Position numbers and translations under genes: made by a program. From the NCBI RefSeq assembly GCF_002920635.1, contig NZ_PQSR01000024.1, forward strand, positions 22,647 to 86,646: DNA of 64,000 nucleotides, given 5' to 3'. The stretch's first letter is position 1. Every line of letters begins with the position of its first letter. Source of the stretch: Streptomyces sp. Ru72 (GTDB taxonomy: Bacteria > Actinomycetota > Actinomycetes > Streptomycetales > Streptomycetaceae). Shown here in pieces: positions 16,531-25,143 of this stretch. Below the pieces are notes generated by a model. The model was not told where the DNA came from. It was given only the letters and a program-made list of their open reading frames with translations, and ran no database searches.

Positions 16531-16795
16531 CCGGCACGGGCGGTGGTCCGACACGCACGGCGGGCCGACACGGAAGGCGGACCCGCACGGCGGGCCGACA
16601 CAGGCGGCGGCCCGGCACGGGAAGCGAACCGGCACGGGCGGCAGACCCGCACGGCGGGCCGACACGGGAAGCGAACCGGCACGGGCGGCAGACCCGCAAG
16701 CCGGCCCGGCACGGAAGGCGGCCCGGCACGGAAGGCGGGCCGGCACGGGAAGCGGCCCGGCACAGGCGGCGGCCGGCACGGGCGGCGGCCCGGGG
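16531..16795. repeat. Degenerate 17-bp GC-rich tandem repeat array
   Basis: About 16 units of a 17-bp motif with consensus near CCGGCACGGGAGGCGGC fill the gap after the pentapeptide gene. Most units are 17 bp; a 12-bp short unit follows three 18-bp units, giving a 47-bp higher-order block. The 31 bases from 16621 recur exactly from 16668. All six frames are open simply because the unit lacks A/T. No protein-coding use is evident. Confidence 0.85.
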
Positions 16796-16929
16796 GCGGG
16801 ATGGTGGCGGCCACGGCGCTCGAAGCGGAACCCCGTCACACCGCCCGGCAGGGACGCGCGTCGCCACTCGTCTCGCCACGGCAGTCGCGTGGGTGGACCA
16901 TGGAGGGGGAGCGACGAAGGAGGCCTGCC

Positions 16930-17115
16930 ATGAAGTCATCCGGAGCCTCGGATTACGACACCTGGCTCTACTCGCACACCCCGTCGCAGGCCGAGGGCGA
17001 GCGCGACGAGCCGGGCGAGCGCAGTGCCGTGGAGCAGCACCCGGACGTGCCCCGCACGGAGCCGTCCCAGGCGGAGGGCGAGCGGGGGGACGAGCAGGGG
17101 CCGAATCGCCTCTGA
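16930..17115 (+). CDS. Small acidic disordered protein with duplicated PSQAEGER motif
   Basis: A 61-aa, strongly acidic, Cys-free protein starting MKSSGASDYDTWLYSHT. The motif PSQAEGER appears twice (near residues 18 and 46), each followed by Asp or Gly-Asp. No membrane segment or signal is seen, and it is probably unstructured. The ribosome binding site is strong (AAGGAGG, 6 nt before ATG 16930), which argues for a real gene. It lies between the tandem repeat and a PP2C phosphatase gene that starts 34 nt after its stop. Function unknown; I recall similar short Streptomyces proteins but no assigned role. Confidence 0.7.
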   Translation: MKSSGASDYDTWLYSHTPSQAEGERDEPGERSAVEQHPDVPRTEPSQAEGERGDEQGPNRL

Positions 17116-17149
17116 CCACAGGTGATCCGGTGATCGGCGGTGGCCTTGG

Positions 17150-17899
17150 GTGTCGTACGTCGCTGTCAGCGCGCTCAGCCACCCGGGACTGGTGCGGGAC
17201 AAGAACGAGGACAGTCTCGTCGCCGGCCCCTGGACGCTGTGCGCCACCGTCACGGAGAACCCGCAGACGCTGGTCTTCCCCCTGGGGACGCCCCTGGTCG
17301 TCGCCGTGGCCGACGGGCTCGGCGGGCATCCCGGGGGCGAGGTGGCGAGCGCGCTGGTCGCACGCCGGTTCGCGGCCCTCGGTCCGGCACTCAGCGGTGC
17401 GGACGGCGTCCGTGACGCCGTGGAGTCCTGCAACCGGGCCGTCTACGCCGCGGCGGGGGGCGAGGAGGGCGGCGACCTCGCCATGATGGGCACCACCGTG
17501 GCGGGCATCATCCTGCTGCCCGACGAGCTGCTGGTCTTCAACGTGGGCGACAGCCGGGTCTTCGCCGCGCCGCGGGACGGGCTGCGGCAGGTCAGCGTGG
17601 ACGACAGCCCGCCCCTGGCCCCCGGGCAACGCACCACCTCGCTGGTCACCCAGTGCATCGGCGGTGCCCCGCACTACCGTGCCGTCGCACCGCACGTCAC
17701 GGCGACGCCGTTGTCACCGGGCGACCGCTACCTGGTCTGCACCGACGGCCTCACGGACCCGGTCCTGGAGGAGGAGATCGACGCGGTGCTGCGGGAGCAC
17801 GACGACGGGCGGGCCGCCTTCGAGCTGTGGAAGGCCGCCATCAGCGCGGGCGGCCCGGACAACATCACACTCGCCCTCGTCCGCGTCGCCGACGACTGA
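17150..17899 (+). CDS. PP2C-family Ser/Thr protein phosphatase
   Basis: A 249-aa single-domain PPM phosphatase. Metal and catalytic motifs are all present: RDKNEDS near the start, [34 protein letters not shown] and GGPDNITL at the end. There is no sensor or membrane domain, so it should act in the cytosol on Ser/Thr-phosphorylated proteins, perhaps as part of a kinase pathway encoded elsewhere. GTG 17150 gives the canonical [13 protein letters not shown] start. It lies 34 nt after the 61-aa acidic protein, likely the same transcript. The downstream edge runs into an IS relic. Confidence 0.9.
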   Translation: MSYVAVSALSHPGLVRDKNEDSLVAGPWTLCATVTENPQTLVFPLGTPLVVAVADGLGGHPGGEVASALVARRFAALGPALSGADGVRDAVESCNRAVYAAAGGEEGGDLAMMGTTVAGIILLPDELLVFNVGDSRVFAAPRDGLRQVSVDDSPPLAPGQRTTSLVTQCIGGAPHYRAVAPHVTATPLSPGDRYLVCTDGLTDPVLEEEIDAVLREHDDGRAAFELWKAAISAGGPDNITLALVRVADD

Positions 17900-17939
17900 G
17901 CCACACCCGATCGTGGCGGAGCAGCCACCACGGCTGTTC

Positions 17940-18318
17940 GTTCTTGCTCGCCAAGGGCCTCGTCGTCGGGCCGGCGGCCCGACAGCGGTCCCGGTCGTCG
18001 GTCCGGGAGGCTGGGAGGCTGGGAGGTAGAGCTCGCGATCGATCAGGGCACGCCCCTGGGCCGAGGCGTAGGCGAGGAAGGTTCCGATCTGGCAGTTCTC
18101 CGTGCCCGGCGGATTTGGTGCCCTGCTTCGGGGGGCAGGCGCTGGACACCGTCCGGGCGGAGCCGGCCAACCTGCTCCGACAACGGTGGGAGAACCGGGC
18201 ATGCAGCCCGGCTCTCCCACCGGACCACGACTCAACCTGTTCGACCGTCAGCGCATCAGCACAGTCACATCAACCACAGACGACCTCGATCGTCACCCCG
18301 GATGCGGTTGCAGTACTA
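17940..18318 (-). pseudogene. Decayed IS701-family transposase (relic 1)
   Basis: Read on the minus strand from 18318, the left-end sequence (TAGTACTGCAACCGCATCCG...) is followed by the transposase N-terminus [12 protein letters not shown] and ARFSHRC. The frame then breaks, a large internal part is missing, and core fragments appear in two frames: [26 protein letters not shown] and [10 protein letters not shown]. These are IS701-type DDE transposase signatures. The element begins exactly at the TAG stop of the GH84 gene. About 135 bp of its left end is nearly identical to relic 2 at 21.6-21.8 kb. It cannot make a functional protein. Confidence 0.8.
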
Positions 18319-21300
18319 GCCGACCGGGACCGGGGTCACCGCGGCTGCCAGCGGGTACGCGCCTGTCGAGTACGCCGTGCCGACCGCGCCGGTCGCCGTG
18401 GTGACCGGCACCAGCTTGCCGGCGTCCGCGGTGGTGACGTACGCCGTGGTCCCGTTCCAGTCGAGGGCGACGTCGAACGCCGAGCGGCCCACCGTGACCG
18501 GGGTGCCGGGGGCGCCGGTGACCGTGTCGACGGGGGTGACGGTGTCCCCGTTGCTGGGGCTGACCCACAGCGTGCGGCCGTCGGGGGAGATGGCGAGGCC
18601 GTAGGCCTGGCCGGTGACCAGGAGGGAGGCCCGGGTGTCGTTCGTCGCGGTGTCGATCGGGGTGACCGTCGAGCCGCCGGAGTCGGACACGTACACCGTC
18701 TTCCCGTCCGGCGCCGCAACCACGTTGAACGGGTTCGGGCCGACCGGGATCGCCGTGCCCGCCTTCCCCGTCGCGAGGTCCACCGGGGACACCGTGTTGT
18801 CGTGGATGTTCGCCACGTACAGCGTGGCGCCGTCCGGGGTGATCGCCATGTTCTCCGGGCCGCCGCCGACGGCGACCTTCGTCCCGGCGGTCAGCGTCGT
18901 GAGGTCCACCGGCTGGACGGCGTCGTCGGAGTAGTCGGCGACCCAGAGCGTCCTGCCGTCGGGCGTGAGAGCCAGGCCCGACGGCACGTCGCCGACCGGC
19001 ACCGTGGCGGTGACCTTGCCGGAGGCGACGTCGATGACGCTGACCGTGTCCGAGCCCTGGTTGGCGGCGTACGCGGTCCGCCCGTCGACACTGAGGACGA
19101 CCTCGCCGGGGTTCTGGCCGACCGGGATCTGCGTCGACGTCCCCGACGCCAGGTCCACCGAACTCACCGACGCGCCACTGAAGTTGGCGGTCAGCGCCCG
19201 CTCGGTGCCCTGGCCGTCCGTCACCTGGACCGGGATCGCCCGGTCCACCAGCCCGTCACCGGTCACCACCGCCGACCGCACCCCGGCACCCGCGCCGCCC
19301 GACGCGGTGAAGGTCACCGTCGCGGTGGCCTTGCCGCCCGCCGGGACGGTGACGCTTCCGCTGTCCGGGGAGACCGTGAGCCCGTCGGGCGCGGCGATCT
19401 TCCAGGAGACGGTGCGGTCCGCCGTGGAGCGGCTGTCGGCCACCGTCAGGGTCACCGTGCCGCTCGCCCCGGGGGCCAGCGACAGCGACGACGGGGTGAA
19501 CGAGGCGTCCGGACCGGGGTCGGGCGCGGCCCGCAGCGTGGCGTCGAAGAGGAACTGGTCCATCACGCCCGGCGCGATCTGCTGCGGCACCGAGTCCAGT
19601 TGCTTTCGTTCCGTCTGGAGCCGGTCGTAGTACGTCGTCACCGCGTCGGTGTCGCCGCGCGCCTGGGCGAGCATCAGCTGGACGGCGGTGTTGCCCGCAG
19701 TGCCGTAGGCGCCGAGCTTGTCCAGCCAGGCCGCCGTCTCGCTCAGGAACCCGGGGTTGCCGAGGTGGGCGCGAAGGTCGGCGGGGGCGGCGGTCATGGC
19801 GGTGAAGTACGCGCCGAGCTTCTTCGCCGCCTCGTCCAGCCCGCTGCCGCTGGTGTACGCGGTGGTGAACGCCTTGATCAGCGGGGTGAGGGTGGGCGAC
19901 TCGGTGGCGTCCAGCTGCGAGGAGTAGTTGTTCTCCGCGAAGATCCGCAGGGACGCCGCCGCCTTCCCGCCGAGGTCGGCGACGGAGGCGAGGAACGCGG
20001 CCCGCGGGTCGTACGCGCCGGGGTTCCAGGCGTAGTCGGCGGAGGTGAACAGGGCGAGCTTGCTGGCCTCGGCCTGGATCATCGGGTTGGCGGTGATGCC
20101 GGCGACCTCACCGGCCACGCCGGTCTCGCGGCCGGTGTAGGGGCCGAGCAGCAGCCGGCTGGTGGTGTAGTCGTTGACCGGGTAGTTGTCCCAGATCAGG
20201 ATCTGGTGCCCGAACACCTCACGGGCCTGCTTGGCCTGGTCGGTGCTGATCGTGGGCGCGATGACGCCGACACCGGTCCACTCCACGACCACCGAGGAGT
20301 CCAGTTGCTTCCGCAGCGCGGTCTTGTACGGCGAGTCGGCGAGGTCTGAGTACTCGGTCGGCACCATCTCCAGCGGCTGCACGTCCGGGTGCGTGCCGAC
20401 GAAGTCCTTGACGACCTTGTTCAGCAGCGACGCCTGGGCCTGGCCCGCCGCGCCGCCGCCGGTGCCGAACTCCTTCTCGTCCTCTGCGCAGTTCCAGGTG
20501 GTGTAGCTGATGTCGTCCAGTGGGATCGCGAACGAGCGCACGCCGATGGAGTACAGCTGCTCGAACTTGGTCACCAGCGCCTTCTCGTCGGAAGCCGACG
20601 AGTAGCAGACCGACAGGCCGGGGGAGAGGGCGTAGGTGAAACGGACGTGGTTCTCCGCGGCGCGGTCCACGAGCTGCTTCAGCGGCGCGAGCTGGTCCGC
20701 CGGGTACTCGTCGCGCCAGTCGGCCCGCAGGTAGGGGTCGTCCTTGGGGGAGTAGACGTAGACGTTCTGCTTGGTGCGGCCGTAGAAGTCCAGCTGGGAC
20801 AGCCGGTCCTGCTGCGACCAGGGCGCCCCGTAGAAGCCCTCGACGACTCCGCGCAGCGCGGCCTGCGGCCAGTCCCGGACCGTGACGACGGGCACCGCCC
20901 GGTGGCTTCCGGCGACCAGCTGGCGCAGCGTCTGTGCCGCGTAGTACGTGCCGGTGGCGTCCACGCCGGCCAGGGCCACCTGACCCTGGCCGGACGCCAG
21001 CTCGTAGCCGCCGGACGGCAGCCCGGCCGGGGACGAGGCCCCGAGCCGGGCGAGCACCCGGGCGGTCGCCGGGTTCTCGGTCGGGCCGCCGACGTAGACG
21101 GTGAGCGCGGCGGGCGGTACGGGGGCGCCCGCCGTGACGGTATCGATGGTGCGGGCCCCGGCGCCGCGCAGCACGCTCTCGACGAGCCTGCGCGCGGGCG
21201 GGTCGGTGTCGTGCCCGACGACCTCGACCACCCGCTCGGGGACCGGCTGGGAACCGTGGCCCGGCCGTACCTGACGAGGTGTCGGCCAGATCTCCGGTAT

Positions 21301-21429
21301 GGATGCCGTGGCGGCGTGGTCCGCCGCCACGGCGGGGGCCGGGGCGATGCCCAGCACACAACAAGTCAGGGCGGCGACAAGGCCGACCACCGGCGAGAGC
21401 GCCGGTCTCCGGTTCAATGTTTTATCCAT
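18316..21429 (-). CDS. Secreted GH84 beta-N-acetylhexosaminidase with C-terminal YVTN propeller
   Basis: A 1037-aa exported enzyme. Residues 1-36 are a signal peptide ending PAVAADH. An N-terminal GH84-associated domain is followed by the catalytic domain: GVVEGFYGAPWSQQDRL, VYSPKDDPYLR and the catalytic Asp pair in IPLDDISY. These enzymes remove GlcNAc (O-GlcNAcase/hyaluronidase fold). After a helical region and an Ig/NPCBM-like stretch (VSWKIAAPDGLTV), the last 330 residues hold about seven YVTN-type propeller blades (DGRTAYAANQGSDTVSVID and variants). The stop codon TAG is the junction with IS relic 1, and the upstream region is IS and LPMO debris. Likely a cell-surface or secreted amino-sugar scavenging enzyme. 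Confidence 0.9.
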   Translation of the reverse strand: MDKTLNRRPALSPVVGLVAALTCCVLGIAPAPAVAADHAATASIPEIWPTPRQVRPGHGSQPVPERVVEVVGHDTDPPARRLVESVLRGAGARTIDTVTAGAPVPPAALTVYVGGPTENPATARVLARLGASSPAGLPSGGYELASGQGQVALAGVDATGTYYAAQTLRQLVAGSHRAVPVVTVRDWPQAALRGVVEGFYGAPWSQQDRLSQLDFYGRTKQNVYVYSPKDDPYLRADWRDEYPADQLAPLKQLVDRAAENHVRFTYALSPGLSVCYSSASDEKALVTKFEQLYSIGVRSFAIPLDDISYTTWNCAEDEKEFGTGGGAAGQAQASLLNKVVKDFVGTHPDVQPLEMVPTEYSDLADSPYKTALRKQLDSSVVVEWTGVGVIAPTISTDQAKQAREVFGHQILIWDNYPVNDYTTSRLLLGPYTGRETGVAGEVAGITANPMIQAEASKLALFTSADYAWNPGAYDPRAAFLASVADLGGKAAASLRIFAENNYSSQLDATESPTLTPLIKAFTTAYTSGSGLDEAAKKLGAYFTAMTAAPADLRAHLGNPGFLSETAAWLDKLGAYGTAGNTAVQLMLAQARGDTDAVTTYYDRLQTERKQLDSVPQQIAPGVMDQFLFDATLRAAPDPGPDASFTPSSLSLAPGASGTVTLTVADSRSTADRTVSWKIAAPDGLTVSPDSGSVTVPAGGKATATVTFTASGGAGAGVRSAVVTGDGLVDRAIPVQVTDGQGTERALTANFSGASVSSVDLASGTSTQIPVGQNPGEVVLSVDGRTAYAANQGSDTVSVIDVASGKVTATVPVGDVPSGLALTPDGRTLWVADYSDDAVQPVDLTTLTAGTKVAVGGGPENMAITPDGATLYVANIHDNTVSPVDLATGKAGTAIPVGPNPFNVVAAPDGKTVYVSDSGGSTVTPIDTATNDTRASLLVTGQAYGLAISPDGRTLWVSPSNGDTVTPVDTVTGAPGTPVTVGRSAFDVALDWNGTTAYVTTADAGKLVPVTTATGAVGTAYSTGAYPLAAAVTPVPVG

Positions 21430-21453
21430 CAGCCCACATAGTGGTTGATGAAT

Positions 21454-21638
21454 TCACCGTCGGGCAAGGCCCGGGAGCATGCAGAACATGACGTCCAGGC
21501 AGGAGGGGAACGCGTTGGCCGTGTCGGCGATCGTCCACACCCCGAGGATGAGGTGGCGCCGGTCCTGCCCGACGGGATCGTGCCCTGGTGCACAGCCGTG
21601 CTGCCCGGCCAGGTGCCGTTGCAGGGTTGGGCCCTGAA
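21454..21638 (-). pseudogene. Relic of an AA10 lytic polysaccharide monooxygenase (C-terminal part)
   Basis: Two frames together spell the end of an AA10 chitin/cellulose LPMO: FRAQPCNGTWPGS, VHQGTIPSGRTG in one frame, then RHLILGVWTIADTANAF and CLDV in the next. One missing C near 21560 causes the shift. The N-terminal His-brace half is absent; its place is taken by the IS701-type transposase N-terminus, with the joint near 21635. It is a dead gene fragment just upstream of the GH84 gene. Confidence 0.75.
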
Positions 21639-21816
21639 GGTAGTCCAACGCCCGCTCGCGCGGCTCGGACCTGCCAAAACGGCGGGAGAACCGGGCACGC
21701 AGCCCGACTGTCCCCTCGGACCACGACTCAACCTGTTCGTCCGTCAGCGCATCAGCGCACAGTCACATCAACGGCAGACGGCATCGATCGTCACCCCGGA
21801 TGCGGTTGCGGTACTA
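21632..21816 (-). pseudogene. Decayed IS701-family transposase 5' end (relic 2)
   Basis: On the minus strand from 21816 the left end TAGTACCGCAACCGCATCCG is followed by LTDEQVESWSEG, ARFSRRFGRSEPRERAL and DYLQG, the N-terminus of an IS701-type transposase. The rest is lost and replaced by the LPMO relic. The first base of the element coincides with the TAG stop of the GNAT gene. Orientation and left end match relic 1. Confidence 0.8.
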
Positions 21817-22296
21817 GCCCTTGGCGCCCCGCCCCAGTTCCGCCAGCGCCCCGTCCGTCAGCCGGTACACCGTCCACTCGTCCTGCGGGCGGGCGCCCAG
21901 GGCCTCGTAGAAGTCGATCGACGGGCGGTTCCAGTTCAGCACCGACCACTCCAGTCGCTCGTAGCCGCGCTCCACGCAGATGCGGGCCAGTTCGGTCAGC
22001 AGCGCCTTGCCGTGGCCGGCGCCTCTGGCCTCCGGGCGGACGTACAGGTCCTCCAGGTAGATGCCGTGCACGCCCCGCCAGGTGGAGAAGTTCAGGAACC
22101 ACAGCGCGAAGCCGACGACCTCTCCCCCGTCGTCCTGCGCGACATGCGCGAAGGCCGCCGGACGGGCGCCGAAGAGCGCCTCGCTCAACTGCTCCTGCGT
22201 GGCCCGCGCCTCCTCGGCCGCCTTCTCGTAGGCGGCGAGTTCGCGGATCAGGGTGTGGATGACGGGGATGTCGTCGGGAGTCGCGGTGCGGATCAT
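21814..22296 (-). CDS. GNAT family N-acetyltransferase (diamine acetyltransferase-like)
   Basis: A 160-aa GNAT enzyme. It begins MIRTATPDDIPVIHTLIRELAAYEK and has the CoA-binding RPEARGAGHGKALLTELARIC, preceded by GIYLEDLYV and followed by RLEWSVLNWNRPSIDFYEALGA. The N-terminal AxYEK and WxxxNxxSIDFYE pattern is like spermidine/spermine or thialysine acetyltransferases. ATG 22296 is used; a TTG four codons earlier is possible. Its TAG stop is also the boundary of IS relic 2, so the C-terminal codon context may have been shaped by that insertion. Confidence 0.87.
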   Translation of the reverse strand: MIRTATPDDIPVIHTLIRELAAYEKAAEEARATQEQLSEALFGARPAAFAHVAQDDGGEVVGFALWFLNFSTWRGVHGIYLEDLYVRPEARGAGHGKALLTELARICVERGYERLEWSVLNWNRPSIDFYEALGARPQDEWTVYRLTDGALAELGRGAKG

Positions 22297-22313
22297 GCGG
22301 GCAGTCAAACACA

Positions 22314-22347
22314 GGTGGGGCCGGGCCCACCAAGGCCCGGCCCCACC
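22314..22347 (-). terminator. Terminator after the BNR-repeat protein gene
   Basis: GGTGGGGCCGGGC (22314-22326) and GCCCGGCCCCACC (22335-22347) form a perfect 13-bp stem, just after the stop at 22366 on the minus strand. Confidence 0.75.
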
Positions 22348-22365
22348 CCGCCCGTCACCGACGGC

Positions 22366-25017
22366 TCAGCGCAGGCGCCGTACGTCGATCGCCCAGATGC
22401 CGCGCCCGTGGGTGGCCGCGTAGAGCCGTCCGTCGGGGCCCGTGCGGAGCTGGAGGACCGCCGTCGTGGGCAGGTTGGTGCCCGCCACCTTCCAGCTGGA
22501 CGCACCCGCCGGGCGGACCAGGACGCCGAGGTCGGTGCCGATCGCCACGGTCCCGTTCTTCAGCAGCACCACCGTGTTGGCGGGCACGTCGGGCAGGTTC
22601 CCGGAGATGTCCTTCCAGGTCGCGCCGCCGTCCCGGGTCTCGAACAGGTGCCCGACACCGGCACCCGGCCCCTCGGTCCACTTCCGGGAGAAGCCGTTGA
22701 CCGCCAGGAGGACGTGGCTGGAGTCCGCCGGGTCGATCGCGAGGCCCGCGAGGTAGCGGTTGGGGACCGTCCCGTCGACCGGAAGGTTCAGCTGGTGCCA
22801 GCCGGTGCCGTCCGCGTTGCCGACCGCGATGCCCCGGGTGAAGCCCTCGTTGTTGCAGGGCCCGCACCAGGCGGCGTACACCTTGCCCCCGGAGGAGGCG
22901 ACGGCTGTGGCGGTGTGGCCCGCACCAAGGTCGAACGCGTTCAGCCACTCGCTGCCGCTGCGGATCGCCCAGCCCTTGGTGTTGATCCACACGTGCCGGC
23001 CGCCCGCGACCCAGGTGTTCGCGTCCTTGATGTCGGAGTTCAGCGGGGCGATGAAGCGGGCCTCGCTGGTCGCGTTGTCGGGCGGGGCCACGGAGTAGGT
23101 GGTCGCCTTCGACGGGTCGCTGACCCAACTGCCGTCGTTCACGGCGCAGTTCTGCGTGACCGCGACCGCCAGGTACACGTACTCGGAGGCGACGTTGCAG
23201 CCGTTGGCCGGGTCGACGATCGTGTCGCCGCCGTCACCGCCGAAGTTGGAGCCCATCACCCGGTCGCCGGGCCGCAGGATCGACTGGCCGTTGTCCTGCA
23301 GACCGCCGCTGACGTCGAGCCCGCGCGCGGCCCGGTCGATGCCCACGCCGACCGAGTAGTACTGCAGCGCGTCCATCGTGCCGTCGTTCAGGGACGTCCA
23401 GTCGGTGGCGTGGCCCGAGGTGTTCGCCGAGCCGTTCAGCGGCCTGCGGTACGCGCCGCCGTCGTCACCGACCACCAGGTACGGCGCGCCGCCGTTGCTG
23501 CCGATCGCCACCGCGTGCTGGTCGGCGTGCACGGTGGAGGGGCAGTCACCGCTCTGCTTGGACGGGTCGATGGACCAGCAGGGGAAGCCGAAGTTCCAGT
23601 ACGGCCCGGGCACGGTCCAGCTCTTGCCGCCGTCCTTGGTCTCGAAGACCTCCTCCAGACCCGCGTAGACGTGGTCGGGGTTCTTCGGGTCGACGGTGAG
23701 GAACTGGTCGTACCAGGCCTGGATGCCCGGCTGGTAGCCGGCGCCGGTGAGCGCGGACCCGGAGTCGCGCAGCTGCGTGTAGTCGGCGATCTTCGTCCAC
23801 GGCCCGGTCGGCGAGCCGGACTTGGAGACGAAGATGCCGGCGAGCCCGCTGTCGGGGTTGGAGTTGGTCATCGCCGGCGACTGGTCGATGGCGTAGTAGC
23901 GGGAGCCGTCGGCGCTGCGCGCGAAGGTCACGTTGCCCACGTCGTCGCTGTCGCTCGGCAGGTCCCCGAGCCCGGTCAGCCGCTGCCAGCCGCGCGGACC
24001 CTTGGCGTAGAAGCCGTTGTAGGTGTCGCCGCCGCGCCAGCCGACCGCGAGGACGACCTTGTTCGGGTCCTTGGGGTCGATGGCGATGTCACTGGTGATG
24101 TTCTTGTACGCCGCGTCGGGGTCGCTCGCCTCGGAACCGCCCGGCAGATAGTCGGGGTTGGGCGCGAACTCCAGCTTCCAGTGGCCCGTCAGGGTCTTCG
24201 TGGAGTGGCTCCACACGCCGCGCGTGGTGGCCGCCCACACCTTGTCCCCGCCGAACCTGAGGGCGTTGATCGAGGTGGACTCCAGCTCGTCCCCGCCGAC
24301 CCGGTCACGGGTGCTGAACTTCCCCTTGCGCGGGTCGTCGAGCACGTAGACACCCGTGCCGAGGAACGAGGTCGCGCTGGTGTTGGCCTCACCGGTCGCG
24401 TACCACAGCCGTCCGCGGCCGTCGAGCTGGAGGTCGCCCGTGGAGAGGGCGGGCAGGCCGTCGGAGATGTTCTGCCAGTGCCCGCCGCCCGTACGGGAGC
24501 GGAAGACACCGCCGTTGGCCGAACCGGCGTACACATACCCGTGGTCGTCGGCCGCGAGCCCGGTCACGCGCCCCGTGACCCGCCCGGCGCCGCCGCTGGA
24601 GTTGGAGTTGATGTCCCGGTAGCGCGGGTCGTCGGAGTCGTACGGCAGCCGCGTCAGCTCGCTCCACTTGCTGTGCGTGTGCCGCAGACCGCTCAGCTCG
24701 TCGTACGCGGCCCCGTAGGCGCCCGGCGCCACGATGCCCGGCGAGGTGCGGGCCTCCGCGTACTGGTCCGCCTGCTCGGCTATGTTCCCGGCCTCGTCCT
24801 CGTCGCCTCCGGGGTCGCCGGGGTCCCCCGTCTCCGCGAACGGCGACAGGCCCTTGTGCTGATTCACAAGGGCCTGTTTCTTGAGCGCCCGCACCCCGAA
24901 GGGGTCCGTATGGGTACCTGATGCCGCCTGGGCCTGTGTGACCGTCAGACCCAGCGCTGCGGACACGGCGAACACCGCCGCCCATACCCGTCTTCTGCGC
25001 AACCCGTCGCCTGCCAT
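22366..25017 (-). CDS. Large secreted BNR/Asp-box beta-propeller protein (sialidase/GH74-like)
   Basis: An 883-aa exported protein. Residues 1-31 are a signal peptide with an RRRR n-region and cleavage near AQAAS. The body is built from propeller blades with Asp-box motifs: SRTGGGHWQNI, ETKDGGKSWTV, ETRDGGATWKDI. It also has YVYAGSANGGVFRS and HGRGIWAIDV at the end. Such layouts occur in sialidases, GH74 xyloglucanases and VPS10-like proteins; I do not see the Arg triad of sialidases, so the activity is uncertain. Start ATG 25017 has GGGGAGGG about 10 nt upstream. It is a monocistronic unit ending in a hairpin. Confidence 0.8.
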   Translation of the reverse strand: MAGDGLRRRRVWAAVFAVSAALGLTVTQAQAASGTHTDPFGVRALKKQALVNQHKGLSPFAETGDPGDPGGDEDEAGNIAEQADQYAEARTSPGIVAPGAYGAAYDELSGLRHTHSKWSELTRLPYDSDDPRYRDINSNSSGGAGRVTGRVTGLAADDHGYVYAGSANGGVFRSRTGGGHWQNISDGLPALSTGDLQLDGRGRLWYATGEANTSATSFLGTGVYVLDDPRKGKFSTRDRVGGDELESTSINALRFGGDKVWAATTRGVWSHSTKTLTGHWKLEFAPNPDYLPGGSEASDPDAAYKNITSDIAIDPKDPNKVVLAVGWRGGDTYNGFYAKGPRGWQRLTGLGDLPSDSDDVGNVTFARSADGSRYYAIDQSPAMTNSNPDSGLAGIFVSKSGSPTGPWTKIADYTQLRDSGSALTGAGYQPGIQAWYDQFLTVDPKNPDHVYAGLEEVFETKDGGKSWTVPGPYWNFGFPCWSIDPSKQSGDCPSTVHADQHAVAIGSNGGAPYLVVGDDGGAYRRPLNGSANTSGHATDWTSLNDGTMDALQYYSVGVGIDRAARGLDVSGGLQDNGQSILRPGDRVMGSNFGGDGGDTIVDPANGCNVASEYVYLAVAVTQNCAVNDGSWVSDPSKATTYSVAPPDNATSEARFIAPLNSDIKDANTWVAGGRHVWINTKGWAIRSGSEWLNAFDLGAGHTATAVASSGGKVYAAWCGPCNNEGFTRGIAVGNADGTGWHQLNLPVDGTVPNRYLAGLAIDPADSSHVLLAVNGFSRKWTEGPGAGVGHLFETRDGGATWKDISGNLPDVPANTVVLLKNGTVAIGTDLGVLVRPAGASSWKVAGTNLPTTAVLQLRTGPDGRLYAATHGRGIWAIDVRRLR

Positions 25018-25143
25018 GAAAAACGTGCCCTCCCCTAAGAGCCGTGGCGTACATGACACAAGCTGCCCACAGCTTTGGGGAGACGGGAGTTGAGGGAGAA
25101 GCGTTTACGGGCAATCAGAGCGTAAAGATTTGTCAGGGGTGCG

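Noticed and set aside
16531..16795. CRISPR array
   Set aside because: The repeats are contiguous and degenerate with no unique spacers, no leader and no cas genes.
17653..20349. A very long plus-strand open frame (about 898 codons) antisense to the GH84 gene and IS relic
   Set aside because: It is the mirror of codon bias in high-GC DNA; translation is Arg/Gly/Val-rich without any domain, and the minus strand encodes clear GH84 and IS fragments.
21445..24921. A plus-strand open frame of about 1158 codons antisense to the BNR protein
   Set aside because: No domain, Arg/Val/Gly-rich text, and it covers a terminator, an IS relic and two genes on the other strand.
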